A stretch of DNA of 64,000 nucleotides, taken from assembly GCF_030848805.1 (NCBI RefSeq), contig NC_092364.1, positions 4,712,001 to 4,776,000 of the forward strand, in the 5' to 3' direction. This DNA comes from Temnothorax longispinosus (taxonomy: Eukaryota > Arthropoda > Insecta > Hymenoptera > Formicidae). Shown in pieces: positions 61,401 to 64,000 of this stretch; within the stretch, counting starts at the first letter, position 1, and each line of letters begins with the position of its first letter. The notes below the pieces were generated by a model. It saw nothing but the letters and a program-made list of their open reading frames with translations, made no database searches and was not told the origin of the DNA. Made by a program: the position numbers and the translations under genes.

Positions 61401-62580
61401 GAAATTATGTCATAATCACCGATCTGTTTCCTTTGTGGATAACGCGAATTACGTATGTAATCTCGTTGCGACGTGCGAATTTGTTCGAATCCATTCAAAA
61501 TTCACAATCGACCAAAATTCTGGTACAACGAGATGTTTTTCTTTATAATGTTTACTTTACGACTGAACGATTTAATACTAAAATTGAATTTATGAAAAAT
61601 GAATAGAATTTTTTCAATGTAATTTAAATTTATCTCTGCGAATGCTTTAGACGGTGAATGTATTTGATCTTTTCATTCAATAAGTTAAAAATTTTAGTGC
61701 CGTTATTAAATGATATCGATTACGATGAGATTTTTTTTACGAAGAATTAAGATCACTCGTGGGCAATTACACACGTAAATCGAGTAATTAAGATGCATGA
61801 AGACTGAGCAGTCTAATAATAATAATAAACTTTCAATAAATTTCGACAGTCTCGTTCGTCAAATTACGAAAAAGGAAGGCTGGATTCGAACAGCGCAACT
61901 AAATGTTTAAGAGACATACTTCTATTAAAATCTATTTAAGTACTTCGTTTCTATCATAATTGTTCCACATTATCATCATCATTATTACCTGTCTTTTATA
62001 GACTGTCATGATCATCGTCATTATCATCCTCTATGTCCAGAATGACAACAAATGTAATGTAATATAATAGTAATTGTTATCTTCTGTGCTATACAAAAGG
62101 AAAAATATACATTGACATATGATCACAAGGCTCTTCTTTCTCCCAGTAACACTTCTTTAGACACCTAGGACTAGATGATTTAAGATGACCAACTTGGAAA
62201 CTCGTAATAGTTTATTTATTATTATTACTTTATTGCTAAACATTTATGTTCGTGTAAAGATAAAAAGGAGTTTTTGTCAGAAAAAATTTATAAAATTCTC
62301 TAAAAATACCTATATTGAAAATTATATCAATAGCCCAGTCAAATTAGATTATTTTTGGGCGTTTAAATGAAAAAATTGCCGGCAAGCTAGAAATTGGTAT
62401 ACAGGTTCATTTTAGTGTTCTTTTAAACATACTAAAAGTCCCCATACTTAGAGCGTGAGCCGGCTGCGCCATCTTGAAAGAAAGAGTACAAAAATGGGTT
62501 TTTTACGAATAACTCGGAAATTATTAGTTTCACGGGAAAGAACAAGATCAGAGCGAAAATGTAGCTGATAAAATTCCTCG
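55433..62580 (+). other. Long non-coding stretch, probably partly 3' UTR of the CTTNBP2 homologue
   Basis: More than 7 kb without a supported gene. The 3' UTR of the CTTNBP2 homologue begins here; several aataaa signals occur (for example about 60274) but the end cannot be fixed. An AGC trinucleotide run lies at 57782-57803. A small + strand frame at 56793-56912 (MSEKMEIEEDPVFSTQSFKT) looks coding-like but is unsupported. Confidence 0.45.
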
Positions 62581-62619
62581 CAATTTGGTTTTTTGGTTCA
62601 CGTGGTTTTTTGGTCCACG

Positions 62620-62953
62620 TTTTTTGGTTCATTATACGCGGGACGGCGTATCATTGATTTTAGAAAGCTCTCACAAAGCATCCTTTTCTTCCAAATATTT
62701 ACCTATCTTTGTGAGGGATCAGACCGTCTTAGAGCAACGAGAAGATTGGGAGATTAAACAGGAACCGATACCGGCGAATGACGATCAGAATCAATGTTTT
62801 AATTCACAGACGTGGATCGACAAGCTTTTAATTAAGCGAAACAGTGTGCAAATGGAGTGGGTATACGTACCTACTCTAGAGCTTCTTCAAAAAGTTGAAA
62901 AGTTGAAGAAAAAATCAAGAAAAGCAGCTGACTATGTGTCAAAGTTCACTTGA
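62620..62953 (+). CDS. Unrecognised ORF, possibly an exon or fragment
   Basis: An open frame whose 3' part reads REDWEIKQEPIPANDDQNQC and EWVYVPTLELLQKVEKLKKK before a stop at 62951-62953. The end is a short Lys-rich amphipathic helix. The first codons derive from a tggttttttggttcacg repeat and are unlikely to be protein. No domain recognised; no convincing acceptor or promoter. Could be the last exon of a gene or a transposon scrap. Confidence 0.35.
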
Positions 62954-64000
62954 TATTAATTAATTTTCCGGAATACTAATGCTAGAATAACTAAGATAAA
63001 TTTTTTGCATCCAGATAATTTAGTGTGCATTGATCACTTTGAACGCTTTAGTATTATTTTCATTTTATATTAAATAAAATCATTGTTATCGGCATTTGTA
63101 TTTGTAATTAAGTGTTATTATTTTTATTTAACATACCTGTTATCAAAAATATTGTTTTATTGTATTAAATTAAGTTTTGCTATATTTTATATATAATATT
63201 GCAATACATATATTATATAATATAAAGTATTATATAATACTTATATAATACTTTATATCATTATAAGATTTTGATAAACGCAAAAATATCCTGTGCATTA
63301 TTTAGAAATCATTATCATTAAGATGCACCTATTTGCGTCCATGTAAGGGTTATAGCAGAATAGAAGACCAATATACGAGTATAATCTATTCCAATTTGAT
63401 TAAAAATCATTACTGATTGAAAAATATATATTTCTTTATGGAAAAAAGCTTTTGTTTTGACAAATTGCTACATATTGCACCGGAAAATTATAAAATTACG
63501 CGAAGGTATCATTGTATGTCGTTGCGTCCGCCTGATTCGTTTTCGAACGTATTTGCGTCCATTGCGTTGCCCCGTTTGCGTCAGGACGCAAACTAGTACA
63601 CGATTTGACTGCACTATTTTGCGTCCGTCATGGATAAAACAAATATGTATTGGATGTTTTACTATCTACATTCCTGATAAAAATAATTTATAAAAATTAT
63701 ATTTATTATAAAAATGAGTCCATACTAGTTAAGGCGATTTCCAAATTTAATGGTTCGTAATTTTACTGTGAAAATTATATAAATATGACTGGTAATACAT
63801 CAAAAACATTATAAGACGTAACTTTTGTTTCAAAATATTTATTCGAGCTACTTAATTGGTAGTGATCGAATTAACATTGTTTATTGAAAAAATAATCATC
63901 AAATAACAGCTGCTACTTATGATCGATTATTAATCATTTATCATTTATGAAAATTGTCGTTAATATTATTTTGTAATACTTATATTATTAATTTATTTAA
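62954..64000. other. AT-rich end of window
   Basis: No gene seen. Repeated gcgtcc/ggacgc motifs at about 63338-63630 suggest a decayed inverted-repeat element. Confidence 0.4.

Overview
The window is AT-rich eukaryotic nuclear DNA with short GT-AG introns, conserved animal genes and many small palindromic transposons. The gene set and the P-like/THAP and TTAA-type elements suggest an insect, most likely an ant or other hymenopteran. That placement is inference; no rRNA, mitochondrial or species-diagnostic sequence is present.

Layout. 1.4-2.8 kb: a three-exon CRAL-TRIO (alpha-tocopherol-transfer-like) gene on +. 3.9-28.5 kb: a tandem array of leukotriene A4 hydrolase (LTA4H)-like M1 peptidase genes on +. 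Copy A (3.9-7.4 kb) is wrecked by frameshifts and by transposons inserted in exons. Copy B (11.8-15.5 kb) is intact: ten exons, 609 codons. Copies C1/C2 (19.0-22.0 kb) and D (27.9-28.5 kb) are decayed. A relic 3' flank at 9.5 kb marks a further lost copy. B keeps the length and fold signatures of LTA4H but has lost the zinc-binding HExxH and distal Glu, so it is predicted to be a catalytically dead paralogue. The spacers hold palindromic elements, two of them about 700 bp and flanked by TTAA, plus a 1.7-kb foldback element.

29.6-33.6 kb: DNA2 helicase/nuclease on +, with a PCNA-binding-like motif encoded just after a tiny first coding exon. 34.3-37.3 kb: MEAK7 (TLDc-domain mTOR-associated protein) on -. 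40.5-42.3 kb: a mind-bomb-like ankyrin/RING gene on -, without the MIB N-terminal half and with a duplicated ankyrin exon. 42.5-48.65 kb: nested remnants of P-element-like THAP transposons, with THAP and C-terminal fragments but no recognisable catalytic core. 50.1-55.4 kb: the CTTNBP2/CTTNBP2NL homologue (called Nausicaa in Drosophila) on +, with long introns and probably a long 3' UTR. 55.4-64 kb: mostly non-coding, with one unrecognised ORF near 62.6 kb.

The conserved genes (CRAL-TRIO, DNA2, MEAK7, CTTNBP2) are ordinary housekeeping or signalling genes and do not form a pathway. The unusual part is the expanding and decaying array of inactive M1-peptidase paralogues between 3.9 and 28.5 kb, embedded in mobile elements.
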